From: a virus
IMG/VR virus record: IMGVR_UViG_3300027733_000003
Span: 1 to 57,955 of that record
DNA length: 57,955 bases
Direction: 5' to 3' (one strand)
Shown here: positions 8,960 to 19,122 of the stretch, piece by piece
Position numbering within the stretch: position 1 is the stretch's first letter
How the letters are laid out: each line of letters begins with the position of its first letter
Notes under the pieces: model-generated
Database searches by the model: none
Told to the model about the DNA's origin: nothing
Seen by the model: only the letters and a program-made list of their open reading frames with translations
Program-made: the position numbers and the translations under genes

Positions 8960-8993
8960 CAGTTGCCCTAGCTAACGTCTCCAGTGAGTCTTT

Positions 8994-9024
8994 CCCCCCA
9001 GCCTAAACAACTGGGGGGTTTTTT
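8994..9024 (+). terminator. Strong terminator ending the rightward transcript
   Basis: CCCCCCAG and CTGGGGGG form a perfect 8-bp stem around a 9-base loop, followed by six T's (9019-9024). It lies in the gap between converging genes. The other strand has no U-run after the stem, so it terminates only the rightward message. Confidence 0.92.
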
Positions 9025-9268
9025 ATTTACCGGATACGTAATGAGCCAACTGAGTAAGGGCTGCACCTACTGTGCCACTGGCACCGCCGATCAACATCAG
9101 CATACGCCATCCACCCTTGGCTTCAGACAGCGTAGTTTGTATAGCTTGGAGCGTGGCTTTGATGTCGTTCATATCAGAAATTAACTTGTCCATGTCGTCT
9201 TGCAGATGTTTAATGTCTGCGGCATGGGTAGCCAATTCACGTGCGGTTTGTATATCTGGTTCGGCCAT
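9023..9268 (-). CDS. Coiled-coil protein with C-terminal membrane segment
   Basis: It encodes 81 residues. A heptad-like region (about 15-50) precedes one membrane span (about 56-78, MLMLIGGASGTVGAALTQLA). The layout is that of XhlA-like phage haemolysin/holin-accessory proteins, but it is last in the late operon, far from the lysis genes. ATG 9268 is preceded by GGAAG; an ATG at 9283 is in frame but has no ribosome site. Role unproven. Confidence 0.7.
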   Translation of the reverse strand: MAEPDIQTARELATHAADIKHLQDDMDKLISDMNDIKATLQAIQTTLSEAKGGWRMLMLIGGASGTVGAALTQLAHYVSGK

Positions 9269-9270
9269 GA

Positions 9271-9525
9271 TTAACACTTCCAAGCTCTAAGGCTTTTGTT
9301 GATACGAGAGTCAGGATCTTTGGCTGTCTTTTCAGAAGTCAGTTTCTTCTTCATACCTTCCATTCTTGCGCAGAATGAATCTTTACGTGAGCCGCCCTCA
9401 GGCTGGGGGGCTTTAAGTCCGGGTTTGCCGGGGTTTGCTTTGTTGTAGGAAGCACGACCCTTGGCGTTCAAACCGCCCTCTGGATTCTTCCCCTCTGCTC
9501 TTTGCCATGCAGGTGTTTTAGCCAT
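9271..9525 (-). CDS. DUF6321-like basic protein
   Basis: The 84-residue protein begins MAKTPAWQRAEGKNPEGGLN and continues with KGRASYNKANPG, the signature of a short basic family (DUF6321) seen in many aquatic phages. It has a lysine/arginine-rich middle and FCARMEGMKKK, consistent with nucleic-acid binding, but the function is unknown. It lies in the tail of the late operon. Confidence 0.8.
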   Translation of the reverse strand: MAKTPAWQRAEGKNPEGGLNAKGRASYNKANPGKPGLKAPQPEGGSRKDSFCARMEGMKKKLTSEKTAKDPDSRINKSLRAWKC

Positions 9526-9527
9526 GA

Positions 9528-9815
9528 TTATTTTCCGTAAAAAACTGTAATTTTTGCCGATGTAGACAAAGTTACATGCAAGTCAGTTTCAAACAAAATA
9601 CCAGCGCCGGGAATATTAACACCAGCAGAATTGTTTGTATTTGCAGGCACGTTAAATTGGCAAACCACAGCACCTGATGCCCCGCCGTCTCTGAGAATAA
9701 TGTCACCAGCTGTACCACCAGACAAAAAGATTAGACCTTTAAGGTAGTAACTACCAGTGACAAGAGTGCCAGTGGTTTCAAGATGGGCTGATTTAACTCC
9801 TACGGGATCACTCAT
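9528..9815 (-). CDS. Small beta-rich virion-type protein
   Basis: The 95-residue sequence is rich in Gly, Thr, Val and Ala with alternating hydrophobic residues. This is typical of small decoration or fibre proteins (LILRDGG-type strand, then FNVPANTNNSAGVNIPGAG). No catalytic residues are visible. It is transcribed just after the giant virion gene and may decorate the particle; this is inferred from composition and position. Confidence 0.6.
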   Translation of the reverse strand: MSDPVGVKSAHLETTGTLVTGSYYLKGLIFLSGGTAGDIILRDGGASGAVVCQFNVPANTNNSAGVNIPGAGILFETDLHVTLSTSAKITVFYGK

Positions 9816-9825
9816 GATTCACTCC

Positions 9826-12800
9826 TTAAATTTGACTTGCAAGTTGTACAAAACCTTTGTTTTGTTTGGTAGTTTCTACTCCGCCAATTACACCACGTTC
9901 CCGCTTCATTGCGGCCATTGGTGCTTTTAAAAGTTCGGACATAGGCAAACGTTTGTATCCATTTGACACACGGGATTCTTCCATACGTTGGAATTCTTCA
10001 CGTGCTTTAGCCATACCTTGGGCATCTCCTGCCCTGTACGCATTGACGTACTCACCCTTAATATCTGTCGACTTCTGGTGATAGAACTTGTCGTACTCAG
10101 CTTTTACGTTCTGAGTAAATTGACGATCAGTCACAGTATTCGTTGGCAAACCCACAGCTTGGAAGGCGGCATCCACCATGCCAAAGTCTTCTGGCTTAAG
10201 AACGAGGTCACCATTACGCATGGTGATACCCTCAGTAGCAAAACGACCAGCCTTCATCACATTGGCAACCCCATTGGGCATCGCCATCTCTAGGCCTTTG
10301 TAATAGTCGCCATGCAACAACATCCCAAACGCATCAGCAAACTTCATCCCCATACTTGCACTTGGCCCCATTGCTGCCACAATAATCTTCTCTGCACCAG
10401 AACGACTGGTCAAGTCACCTTGAGCAAATGGCAGGATAGAAGCCACACGACCCATACCCAGCTTGTCACTCACATCCACACCCAATGCAGCAGGCACACC
10501 TCTGAGCAGTAAGTCAGATACCACCTTGTTGTTTATCATGCGGCGCAGTTTGAACTCAAAGTCATCTGGCTCATCAGGGTCGCCAAGAATCTTGGACATC
10601 ATCCAAGCAATCTGACTCATGAATGGAACAGCCATTGCTCCACCAAGCACGGACATCTGAGCAACAATAAATCCAAGGGCTTTACGAGCCACCATCTTTT
10701 CTTCAGTCGATGCCCCCTTGAACGAGTTGTGCATTAGTCTTGCCAGCATGGACAACTGAATGATCTGGAAACGGCGGAACTGACCAACCACACGGCCTAT
10801 ACCGTTAGACAACGCACGTGGGGTGTTGAAGCCATCGTATGAACCATGAGTATCGGACACCACCTGAGCAGCGTATTGAGTGGCTGCTTCGGTATTGTTG
10901 TTGCCGTACTTCTCAAGGTATCCACGATACGCAGCAATGGCAGCTACAGAACGGTTGACCGATTCGATGCGGTTGTTCACGCCCTGCATCTTGTACATCA
11001 CCTTGGCAAAGACTCCCTTTTCATCAGCCGTGGCTCGTTCAGCAGAATCCATACTGATATCAATCTTGCCCATACCAACCAGCTTGTTGAGCATGTCACG
11101 CACATCAGCTGGGGCCTTGCTGAAGTCAATGTGTTCGTTGATACCCAGACCCTTAATCAACCCAGCGATCTCTTTGTACCCACGATTGACTTGGGATACA
11201 GCGTTGCCATACCCAATACGACCAGCCAAATATGGCACGGATATCACCGCAGTCTGAGTAATCTGTTGCAAGTAGAACGCAGGGCTGAACGTCAAGCTCC
11301 ACAGTGTGTTCATACGTGTGAGTGCAACTGACAACGGGCCGGGAGACTTGTACTCCATGCTGTTGGCTTGACGCTTTATCAACTCGTTGTAGATCGGCAT
11401 GGCTTCACGGCGATGATTTCTAGCCTCATTCCGCATACGTTCCATCGAATCTGTAATGGCGTCGTTGTGTTCCAGCGAAGACAGGAAGTGAGCATCAGCC
11501 CGACCACTTGTGGCCAAGTTACGCATCATGTTGTCATCAGCACCAGACACATTTTTACGCTGCATTTCTGATTTACGGGCGCTGGCTTCAGCCACGGTCA
11601 TCAAGTACAAGTCCCCAACCATCTTGTTCATGGAGTGGAAGTTCACAGATGACATGTCGCCATCACTGACTTGACGCTGTAGCAGATTACGCAGACGACC
11701 AACAGCCAGATGGATATCTCCGCCACCAGTGTAGGATTCTTCAGCTTCTTTCACACCAGCATCTTCTGGCATGATGTCGTACTTGCCTGTGGCGTGCAGC
11801 TTCTCAGCAATGTTGTCAGCTTCGGCTTGTGTTTCAGCGAACTGAACCACGTAGTGATCAGAGTTGGAAACATTGTCTTGCAGCCATTGCTTGGCTTGTT
11901 CTACATCCCAGTCACCCAGCTTGGCACGTTCTTCATAGTGCTTGAACTCGGCAGACTTGGCCACAACCACATGGTCACCATAGCGGCCAAGGTAGGCATA
12001 GGGGGACGAAACATCCACACCACGTACTTTGGCTTCACGGGCAAGTAACAGTTTCTTTTCCGCAGCCAGTTCTTTCATTTGCTCTGCGTCGCCCATAACG
12101 GCTTTTTCACGGTCAGCAAACTCACGGTCAATTGCAGCTTCCACAGCTTTCTTCTTGAGCATCAGGGCTTCATAGCCATGCTCAAACACTGCCTTGATTA
12201 CTTTCTGGGCTGACTCATCAAAGGCATCAAACCGCAGTTTCATGTCTGGGTCGACAGTAAACAAATCAGTGCCAACACGATGTTCGCCGGGGTAGTAGCC
12301 CCACTTGCCACTAACTGTGGAGTCCTTGATGAACTTGTTGACTGAGTTGGCTCCAGTGCCTTTGTACTCGCCAGACAGCTTGTCAAAGTCAGACAGAATT
12401 TTATTGATGCGCTGTTCAAACTGGATGCGTGTAGCTTGCCGTGCGTACTGTGCATTCAGATAGTCATTGGCAGACTTCATGTATTTGGAAGCCATCTTCA
12501 CCACATCTTCTGTGATGGCAGATGCGTAGATACCGTTCTTGGCTTGATGCAACAGGTTGGTTACCAGACTGCGCGTAGGAGTACGCACAAATGGCGGCAG
12601 TCGATTTATTGTTTCATCGACTGTAGCGGCAGGGTTGATACCAAACTTAACCTTTTCTTTTGATGCACTGACATTGGTTTGTAGGGTAACAATATTTTTG
12701 TCATTGAAAACTACGTAGTTAAAACTACCATCGTTTGCAACCGCATCAGCGTATTGAACACCCTTTATTCCGGCTTTATCGAGCATAGCCGCAAATTTTT

Positions 12801-15800
12801 TAGGGCCGTATGCTTTCTCTTGTTCTTTAAACCACTTAATGGATATATTTCCATTTTGGTCATACAACCCTAAACTTTCAAGCCCTTTGCGCACTACATC
12901 GCTTTGCGCATTCATGGGTTGTTTTGCCTTCAGCCACTCGTCAGATGCAACACCAAGACTGGTGCGATAAAGAACAGCTTTAGCCCCCACTGGGGAATCC
13001 CCGTCAATAGCAGCATACCCTTCAGCAGTTGGCTTAGCTTGGGCAAAATACGATCCCTGACCCCACAGCTGCCCTCCAACGCCAGTGCCTATTTTTGTAG
13101 TTGAAAATTGTCTAAACAATACGTTTGAACCATGCCATGTACCAGCAATTTCTAAACGGGCAGCACCGTAAGCCATGTTGACCACGTCTTGTGCAGTCAA
13201 AGATTCTGGTTTAAAGCCAAGTTTACGGACGGCGTTCTTAAAGCCAGCCCACAATGTACGGAACCAGCTACCAAAAGCTCCAGTCATCTTGGCAGCAGCA
13301 TTTGGATCAACACCCGCCAACATAGCTTCTTCAACAAAATATGCAATCAACTCAGACATCACGTCTTCATCAGCTACATTGGCGTTGCCAACACGTTCAA
13401 CGGCTTTACGTGCTAGCGTAGATTCTTTGGAATTGTCATTGAGGTCAGCCCACTTACTAATTTGGCCAGCCAAAGAAACAATATCTTTTTCTGCAAGCAT
13501 CCGGTCAAGTCCAAGGTGGCCACCTACTTCGTGCATAAACTTGGCACGTCCCTGACCTTCTTGGATACGGCTTGCAACTAGAATAGCTTTGCCACTTCGT
13601 GTCCAACCAAAGGCTTTATCGTTTGACCATCCAATAGCTTGGTCACGCATATCTTCAAGCTCAGCTACATCATCAACGATGATCACATTGCGGCCAAGAG
13701 TGTCAACACGCATGAATGCTTTGAGTTCAGCAATCAAGGACTTGGCAGTGTATGGTTTTGCAGGTGCGGTGCTTTTGCCAAACTGCGCTGATTCCAACCC
13801 CACAGGCATAGTTACACCCTTCATCATAGAAGAAGGGGCATACTTCAAAAGATTTGATGCTTGTTTTGTATTACCGTTTCGGTTTGCTACTGCATCTGTT
13901 AATACGTAAGAAGGAAAAGATCCTTCTGGGTCTATCGTGGCTTGAATAACTATTTGAAAGATAGACTGTCGAAGTGAAGTGCTTCTTTCATATAGACGCA
14001 ACGTGTCCATATCTTTATCAGCAACAGCTTGAAGCGCAAGTTTTTCATTTCTTGTGAGTGGGGCATATTCTGTATGTAGTAAACGTGCTTTTGTCAATTC
14101 CTGCTGCGCTTGCTGCCTTACTTCTTTGGGTTCTTTGTTCCGCAATAGGTTTTCTTGACCTTCTGGACGTCCTTTAAAAGCATCCCACAAACCTTGGCTT
14201 ACCAACTCAAAAGTTTTGGTTACTTTACCATTTACGATCAAGTCCAATGTTCTACCGTTTTCTTTTAGGTATGGTTCCTCATTGTGTGTTTCATTGTCTA
14301 TGTTCTTACCAAACTTAACATCTTCTTCCCGACCAACCACTGATACCTTAGAAGTTGTGGCTTGTCCGCCTTTTTGAGCAGGGGTGGTTGTTGTGACTGT
14401 CTCTGTCTTTGGCGTGAACGGTGTACGAGTCAACTCGTCTTTGTTGGCCTTGTTCTGGGCAGTCGCTCCAGTCAGAAACTCACCGACCAGTTCTTGTTTG
14501 TCAGGAACGATGAACAGCGCAGCGCCGTCCATCTGTTGGAGGTTGTTGGCTACCAGCGAACCGTACGTGGCTTTGTCGACGTTGATACAACCGAACGAGT
14601 AGCGGGAATCTGCTGCGCCTTCTTTCTGCAATGCAGCCAGCCGTTGCTGGGCATCTTTCTCTTTTGTCCACACAGAGTGGAACAGGGTTACGCTGTACTC
14701 GCCGTCAATCGCCTTGTCCAGAACGAACACCTTACCAAAATCATACCCACCAGCTGTATGAGCTTCACCGCCACCACGCTTAGCATCTCGCAAGCCCATA
14801 GTGAACAGGCCAGCAGGTGTGATGCGATTCTGAACTTTGTCAGTGTTGCCCTTGTAGTAATCCCCAACGGTCTTACCAATCAGGACTTTCTTTTGCAAGA
14901 ACAAAGAACCATCAGGGTTAAATATAAATACCCGTGCGTTTGGCTTGTCAGTCAGTACAAAGAACTTGTTCTCTGCTTTGAGCTTGGCAGCGATGCTTGG
15001 GTAGATCGTGCTGTAGGCTTCTTGCGCAGCCTTGGACATGTTGGCCTTAGCCACTGCTGGAACTTCTGCTTTGACTTCCCTCACTTGGGAAACAGTACGT
15101 GGAGCGATAACCACAACTTCACTGTTCTTCGTCATGAGCGATGGGTTAAAGACCATAGCCGTGGCCAACACGCCAGCGTGAATTGCCTTAATGATGTCGC
15201 GGATGGCGGCAGCAACTGCCTGAGCGCCCTTGGTAGCGTAAGCTGTTACATCTTCTTGCAGCTTGGTAAAGAACTCTGACGTTCCACGTGTTTCACCATA
15301 GTGGTTTTCCAGTCGCGCAATCTGTGCTTCTGGTAACGCAGCAATAGGTTCTTCCAGAATTGTCTGTTGCTCAGGGTTTATTTCAGCAGCCTCTGGGCTT
15401 TCCTCAATGATTTCTTCAGCGGTCAGTTCTTCTTCAGCTACTGGTTCAGTCTGTTCTTCAACTACAGGCTCAGTCTGTTCTTCAGCAACAACATCACTTA
15501 TTGTTTGTCGCTTTTCGGTGGCGATTTCGGTGGCAGGAGCCGTGACAATTTGGTTGACAACAGCTGCAAGGTTGGCTTTACCACGGTTTGCCAAGTCGTC
15601 AAAACGAATCCTTTGATCTTTGTTAAGGTCTGCGTAAGCAGGAAGTTCAGGCGCGAGAGTACGTAGTTCATTCCATTGCTCCTCTGGGGTTTTTACTTCT
15701 TCTGGGACGACTTCTGTTTTGGCTTGCTTAGTTTGTTTGGCAGGCTTTTCGGGTTTGGCGTTTCCTTCGCCCACCGTTTTGCCACTTCTGGCTGGTTTGC

Positions 15801-18800
15801 GAACATTTCCCTCATCTGCGCTTTCGACTTGAACGGCATTTGTTTTCTCCAATTTTGCTGATGCTACAGATAAAGTTTTTGTAAGTCCATTTTGGAATTT
15901 CACAGTAACAGTAGTTTCTGCGCCATCACCAGAAAAACTTTCAATAACACCAGTTCCCAGTTTGGGATTGACTACAGTGTTTCCAACCTCTAATCCTTTG
16001 CGGTCGGCCTTGCGTTTTGTACGAGTTTCGGCAACCAGCTTATCTCGCTTTGTTTGCTCAGCGACGTCAACTTCTGGTTTTGCTTCTGCTTCTACTTTTG
16101 TAGTTTCACCTGTTAAATCAACTTCTTCCTCTTCTTCATAGGCAACACTCTTTTCACCTTTGGCGGCTCTTTCTTTTTGCAACGCAGAATAAGTATTCCA
16201 AGCCTTGGCTAAGTCTGCCGCAGCTTTTGCGTCAGCTGGATTAGCATTTACTTTGGCTTGTAGTTTGTCAATACGGTTTAGTATGACTTTACCTTCAGAG
16301 TCAACAGCCCCTTGGCTTCCGCCCGCTTTTGCAATGGTGCCCATAGTGCGGTCTTCGCCGCCTTCACCACGGTTCATCTCCTCGGCCAATAATTTGCTAC
16401 GGTCGCCTTCTTGCTCACCAGCTTCAAGTTCTTCAGCCAATGTTTGAGATTTGTTGGTCTCATACTCTGAACGAGTGGCGTACAACCCAGCTAACTCACC
16501 CTCACCAATACCGTCAGGGAATTCCGCAGAACGGAAGTTGGCAGCTTCTGTCACCATCTGCAAAGCAATTGCAGGATCAGTCACAACATATTGACCAATT
16601 TTTCTGTCCATCTTGACGCCCATACGCTCAAGTTGTTTTTGAACAGCAGCTTCTGACATGCCCACCAAATCAGCAATGTCTTTTTCCTTGAACTGTTCCA
16701 ACAAAGACAACCGCAAAATTTCAGTGCGGGTCTCAGCATTAGCACCCTTTACGGAAGCCAGTATCTTTCCAAACAACTCACGAATGATCTCTATGCGGCG
16801 TTCGCTTGAGATGTGGGAGAGGTCTGAGGCGTAGTATCCGATGGTTGGGCTGTAGACTCTTGGGCCGTTTTGAACAGCTTGCTCACCCACAGCGCCTGTG
16901 GCGGTTTGTTGAGGTTGATTGGGTACTTGCCCTTCACCCAACCCACTTGTGGCTTGTTCATTTACTTGCCCCGGCTGCTGACTACCAGAAAGGTCGGTGG
17001 CGACACCGGTGCCAGTCCGTATTCCTTCTCCTGATGGCTGTCCAGTTTGCTGGCCAGTCTGTCCTTGAGGCTCACTTCCTGTAAGGAGGGATTGAACTCC
17101 GCTGGGTTGTACATCCCCAGTGTTTGCCCCGCTACCTTCTCCTGTTCCGCTTTGGATTGGTACTGTTCCCAGCCCGGAAGTTGTTTGCAATGTTTGTCCA
17201 TTTTTAGCTCCTTTGGTTTGTTGCGATGCGGTGTAGCCGCTGGTATCCTTGCCTGTCAAGGCTTGGTGGATGGCGTTAAGCTGCTCAAGCTGCGCACCCT
17301 TAGTGCTTTGAGACAACTGTTCTAAGATTTGTGCGGCTTCTTCCACAGAACCCACGTGGGCAATTTGGAATTTGGCAGCGACTTCAGCTACCTTTTCAAA
17401 AGTCTTACGGACAGAGTCCGTGGCTTTCAGTGGATTAAAATTTACGTTGACCAGCTTGCCGCCGGTCTGTTCATTGGCTACGTTTATAGCGCGGGTAATT
17501 TGGTTCTGAAAACCTTTTAACGACCCAACTAGATCAGCAGTGGCTTTGGCGGCTTCTTGAATTGCTGGGCCAAATACAGGCTTACCAAAGAAGTCCCAAC
17601 GTTGCCCCTCAGGTTTTGGCAAACCTACTCGGTCTGCCATGTAGCTTACACGTTCAGTTTCTTTTTGTTGTTGCTGTGTTGCAAAATCTGCTTGTGTTTG
17701 TTGTTGGTTTTGTTGTTGAGTAGCAGCTTGCGATTGAGCAATATCTGTAGTTCCGCCTGTTACAGCTGGAGCCGTGATAGGTGCAGCGGTTTGATCGACC
17801 AGTGAAGAACGACCAGCCAGTGGGTTAACTCTGTCAGCAGTGCCGCTCATCTGAGCAGCCATGTCAAACTCAGGAGTTGTACCTGCCTGAGTACCAACCA
17901 AAGAAGAACGGCCTGTCAGCGGATCAACCCTACCAGCAGTACCACTCATCTGAGCGGCCATGTCAAATCCGGGGGTTGTACCCACTGGGGTGATTGTTGG
18001 GTTCTGCTGGAACGCTTGTTCAACCTCATTGGTAGCTGTTTGGCCAGTCTGTGGATTGGCAGCTGTATTCGCTCCGGGAACAAAACTTTCACTACGTCTC
18101 CAACCACCTGCACCACCACCGATAAGCCCGCCAAGTGTGGCTCCACCGATAAACGATTCTTTGAACCGCTCGTTGGATTTCTCGTTGAAGAACTGTTCTG
18201 TGGGGTCGACCGCCATGCGGCCCGCTTGGTTTACAAATTCTTGTGATGTCTCTTGAGCGCCTTCTTTGACAGCCGCTGTTGTTCCAGTAGCAGCAGTTCG
18301 CGCCAATGCACCTTTGGCTCCTGATACGTTGTCAAGCAAGTTCAGTGGGTTACGGAAAAGCTGCCCACGGCCTAAAGCACCTTCAAGGCCCACCACATTC
18401 AAGGCAGCGTAGGGAACACCTAACGCAAACGCAGAAGCTGCATCAGTCGTGCCTGATTGTTCACGTTGGTTGGACAGCACATCGCCCACAGAGGATGGAT
18501 AAGACGCAGCGACTACACCAGCATCAGAACCAAGGGACAACGATTTTTGAGCAACCTCAGCTGCTTTTTTGGCTTTTGCTGCTGCAACTACATCACCTGA
18601 AGCTTGTGCTGCCCTATATGCAGTAGTGGCTTCTTCTAAAGCAAGGCGAGTACCGCCCATAGCCAATCGACCACCAATACCGCCAACCAAGGCTTCAGCA
18701 AGATATGGGGCAGACTGAATGGCTAAACCTTTTGCGTAGCTACCAAAATCCCCTACACCTTGAACATCCGCAAATGTATCAATAGCGCCCAGTTTTCTGG

Positions 18801-19110
18801 CTTTTTGCGCAGATATATCAGCACGTAGTTCATTCTCAGATCGCTGTTTAGCAAGCCAACTGCTTGTATCTTTTGCGCCAACCGCACCTGCAACTTCTTC
18901 GGCTACGCCATACAACCCAGCTTGATAGCGATCAACAGACGCAGATGCTTGTTGTCCTGTAATACCGCTATTGGAAGCACCAAACCGCAGTTTGGCAGCA
19001 ACTTCTTTTTCGTCCCAACCCAAAGTCTTTGAGACTTCTTGGACAATGTCGTAATCAGACATCTTGTCCCCACCGGGGATCAGGGCGCGGAACTGATTAA
19101 TCGTTGGCAT
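9826..19110 (-). CDS. Giant multidomain virion (polyvalent) protein with L,D-transpeptidase, metallopeptidase and ART-like domains
   Basis: This 3094-residue protein takes 16% of the genome. It is last of three large virion genes, the slot of ejected internal proteins in podoviruses. Segments in order: a Gly/Ala-rich N-terminus with hydrophobic stretches (about 120-330), a repeated 34-residue unit (about 380-440), and a Gln/Gly-rich linker. A sigma4-like helix-turn-helix (about 795-830) and a UvrD-Tudor-like segment (about 1037-1090) follow. The L,D-transpeptidase (YkuD) core is about 1370-1545, with LFHSVW and SFGCINV (catalytic C1508). A metallopeptidase-type HEVGGH lies at about 1860-1865. 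An ADP-ribosyltransferase-like domain spans about 1990-2155 (WHGSN, then GQLWGQGSYFA). The rest is helical, with hydrophobic stretches near 2600 and 2820. It probably enters the cell with DNA. No RNA polymerase motif is seen. Confidence 0.88.
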   Translation of the reverse strand: MPTINQFRALIPGGDKMSDYDIVQEVSKTLGWDEKEVAAKLRFGASNSGITGQQASASVDRYQAGLYGVAEEVAGAVGAKDTSSWLAKQRSENELRADISAQKARKLGAIDTFADVQGVGDFGSYAKGLAIQSAPYLAEALVGGIGGRLAMGGTRLALEEATTAYRAAQASGDVVAAAKAKKAAEVAQKSLSLGSDAGVVAASYPSSVGDVLSNQREQSGTTDAASAFALGVPYAALNVVGLEGALGRGQLFRNPLNLLDNVSGAKGALARTAATGTTAAVKEGAQETSQEFVNQAGRMAVDPTEQFFNEKSNERFKESFIGGATLGGLIGGGAGGWRRSESFVPGANTAANPQTGQTATNEVEQAFQQNPTITPVGTTPGFDMAAQMSGTAGRVDPLTGRSSLVGTQAGTTPEFDMAAQMSGTADRVNPLAGRSSLVDQTAAPITAPAVTGGTTDIAQSQAATQQQNQQQTQADFATQQQQKETERVSYMADRVGLPKPEGQRWDFFGKPVFGPAIQEAAKATADLVGSLKGFQNQITRAINVANEQTGGKLVNVNFNPLKATDSVRKTFEKVAEVAAKFQIAHVGSVEEAAQILEQLSQSTKGAQLEQLNAIHQALTGKDTSGYTASQQTKGAKNGQTLQTTSGLGTVPIQSGTGEGSGANTGDVQPSGVQSLLTGSEPQGQTGQQTGQPSGEGIRTGTGVATDLSGSQQPGQVNEQATSGLGEGQVPNQPQQTATGAVGEQAVQNGPRVYSPTIGYYASDLSHISSERRIEIIRELFGKILASVKGANAETRTEILRLSLLEQFKEKDIADLVGMSEAAVQKQLERMGVKMDRKIGQYVVTDPAIALQMVTEAANFRSAEFPDGIGEGELAGLYATRSEYETNKSQTLAEELEAGEQEGDRSKLLAEEMNRGEGGEDRTMGTIAKAGGSQGAVDSEGKVILNRIDKLQAKVNANPADAKAAADLAKAWNTYSALQKERAAKGEKSVAYEEEEEVDLTGETTKVEAEAKPEVDVAEQTKRDKLVAETRTKRKADRKGLEVGNTVVNPKLGTGVIESFSGDGAETTVTVKFQNGLTKTLSVASAKLEKTNAVQVESADEGNVRKPARSGKTVGEGNAKPEKPAKQTKQAKTEVVPEEVKTPEEQWNELRTLAPELPAYADLNKDQRIRFDDLANRGKANLAAVVNQIVTAPATEIATEKRQTISDVVAEEQTEPVVEEQTEPVAEEELTAEEIIEESPEAAEINPEQQTILEEPIAALPEAQIARLENHYGETRGTSEFFTKLQEDVTAYATKGAQAVAAAIRDIIKAIHAGVLATAMVFNPSLMTKNSEVVVIAPRTVSQVREVKAEVPAVAKANMSKAAQEAYSTIYPSIAAKLKAENKFFVLTDKPNARVFIFNPDGSLFLQKKVLIGKTVGDYYKGNTDKVQNRITPAGLFTMGLRDAKRGGGEAHTAGGYDFGKVFVLDKAIDGEYSVTLFHSVWTKEKDAQQRLAALQKEGAADSRYSFGCINVDKATYGSLVANNLQQMDGAALFIVPDKQELVGEFLTGATAQNKANKDELTRTPFTPKTETVTTTTPAQKGGQATTSKVSVVGREEDVKFGKNIDNETHNEEPYLKENGRTLDLIVNGKVTKTFELVSQGLWDAFKGRPEGQENLLRNKEPKEVRQQAQQELTKARLLHTEYAPLTRNEKLALQAVADKDMDTLRLYERSTSLRQSIFQIVIQATIDPEGSFPSYVLTDAVANRNGNTKQASNLLKYAPSSMMKGVTMPVGLESAQFGKSTAPAKPYTAKSLIAELKAFMRVDTLGRNVIIVDDVAELEDMRDQAIGWSNDKAFGWTRSGKAILVASRIQEGQGRAKFMHEVGGHLGLDRMLAEKDIVSLAGQISKWADLNDNSKESTLARKAVERVGNANVADEDVMSELIAYFVEEAMLAGVDPNAAAKMTGAFGSWFRTLWAGFKNAVRKLGFKPESLTAQDVVNMAYGAARLEIAGTWHGSNVLFRQFSTTKIGTGVGGQLWGQGSYFAQAKPTAEGYAAIDGDSPVGAKAVLYRTSLGVASDEWLKAKQPMNAQSDVVRKGLESLGLYDQNGNISIKWFKEQEKAYGPKKFAAMLDKAGIKGVQYADAVANDGSFNYVVFNDKNIVTLQTNVSASKEKVKFGINPAATVDETINRLPPFVRTPTRSLVTNLLHQAKNGIYASAITEDVVKMASKYMKSANDYLNAQYARQATRIQFEQRINKILSDFDKLSGEYKGTGANSVNKFIKDSTVSGKWGYYPGEHRVGTDLFTVDPDMKLRFDAFDESAQKVIKAVFEHGYEALMLKKKAVEAAIDREFADREKAVMGDAEQMKELAAEKKLLLAREAKVRGVDVSSPYAYLGRYGDHVVVAKSAEFKHYEERAKLGDWDVEQAKQWLQDNVSNSDHYVVQFAETQAEADNIAEKLHATGKYDIMPEDAGVKEAEESYTGGGDIHLAVGRLRNLLQRQVSDGDMSSVNFHSMNKMVGDLYLMTVAEASARKSEMQRKNVSGADDNMMRNLATSGRADAHFLSSLEHNDAITDSMERMRNEARNHRREAMPIYNELIKRQANSMEYKSPGPLSVALTRMNTLWSLTFSPAFYLQQITQTAVISVPYLAGRIGYGNAVSQVNRGYKEIAGLIKGLGINEHIDFSKAPADVRDMLNKLVGMGKIDISMDSAERATADEKGVFAKVMYKMQGVNNRIESVNRSVAAIAAYRGYLEKYGNNNTEAATQYAAQVVSDTHGSYDGFNTPRALSNGIGRVVGQFRRFQIIQLSMLARLMHNSFKGASTEEKMVARKALGFIVAQMSVLGGAMAVPFMSQIAWMMSKILGDPDEPDDFEFKLRRMINNKVVSDLLLRGVPAALGVDVSDKLGMGRVASILPFAQGDLTSRSGAEKIIVAAMGPSASMGMKFADAFGMLLHGDYYKGLEMAMPNGVANVMKAGRFATEGITMRNGDLVLKPEDFGMVDAAFQAVGLPTNTVTDRQFTQNVKAEYDKFYHQKSTDIKGEYVNAYRAGDAQGMAKAREEFQRMEESRVSNGYKRLPMSELLKAPMAAMKRERGVIGGVETTKQNKGFVQLASQI
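17780..17980 (-). repeat. Duplicated 34-residue unit inside the giant protein
   Basis: Two near-identical segments, with the shared core FDMAAQMSGTA followed by RV-P-L-GRSSLV, are encoded in tandem. They lie in a probably disordered region and look like a recent internal duplication. No function is suggested by the residues. Confidence 0.75.
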
Positions 19111-19122
19111 TACTTATCCTTA

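Noticed and set aside
14362-15279. A 305-codon open frame on the plus strand inside the giant virion gene
   Set aside because: It is antisense to clear protein-coding sequence with L,D-transpeptidase motifs, has low-quality composition and no ribosome site. It is a shadow of the real gene.
9826-19110. An N4-type virion RNA polymerase, because of the great length
   Set aside because: I find none of the T7-like polymerase motifs; the recognisable motifs are those of transpeptidase, metallopeptidase and ADP-ribosyltransferase-like domains.
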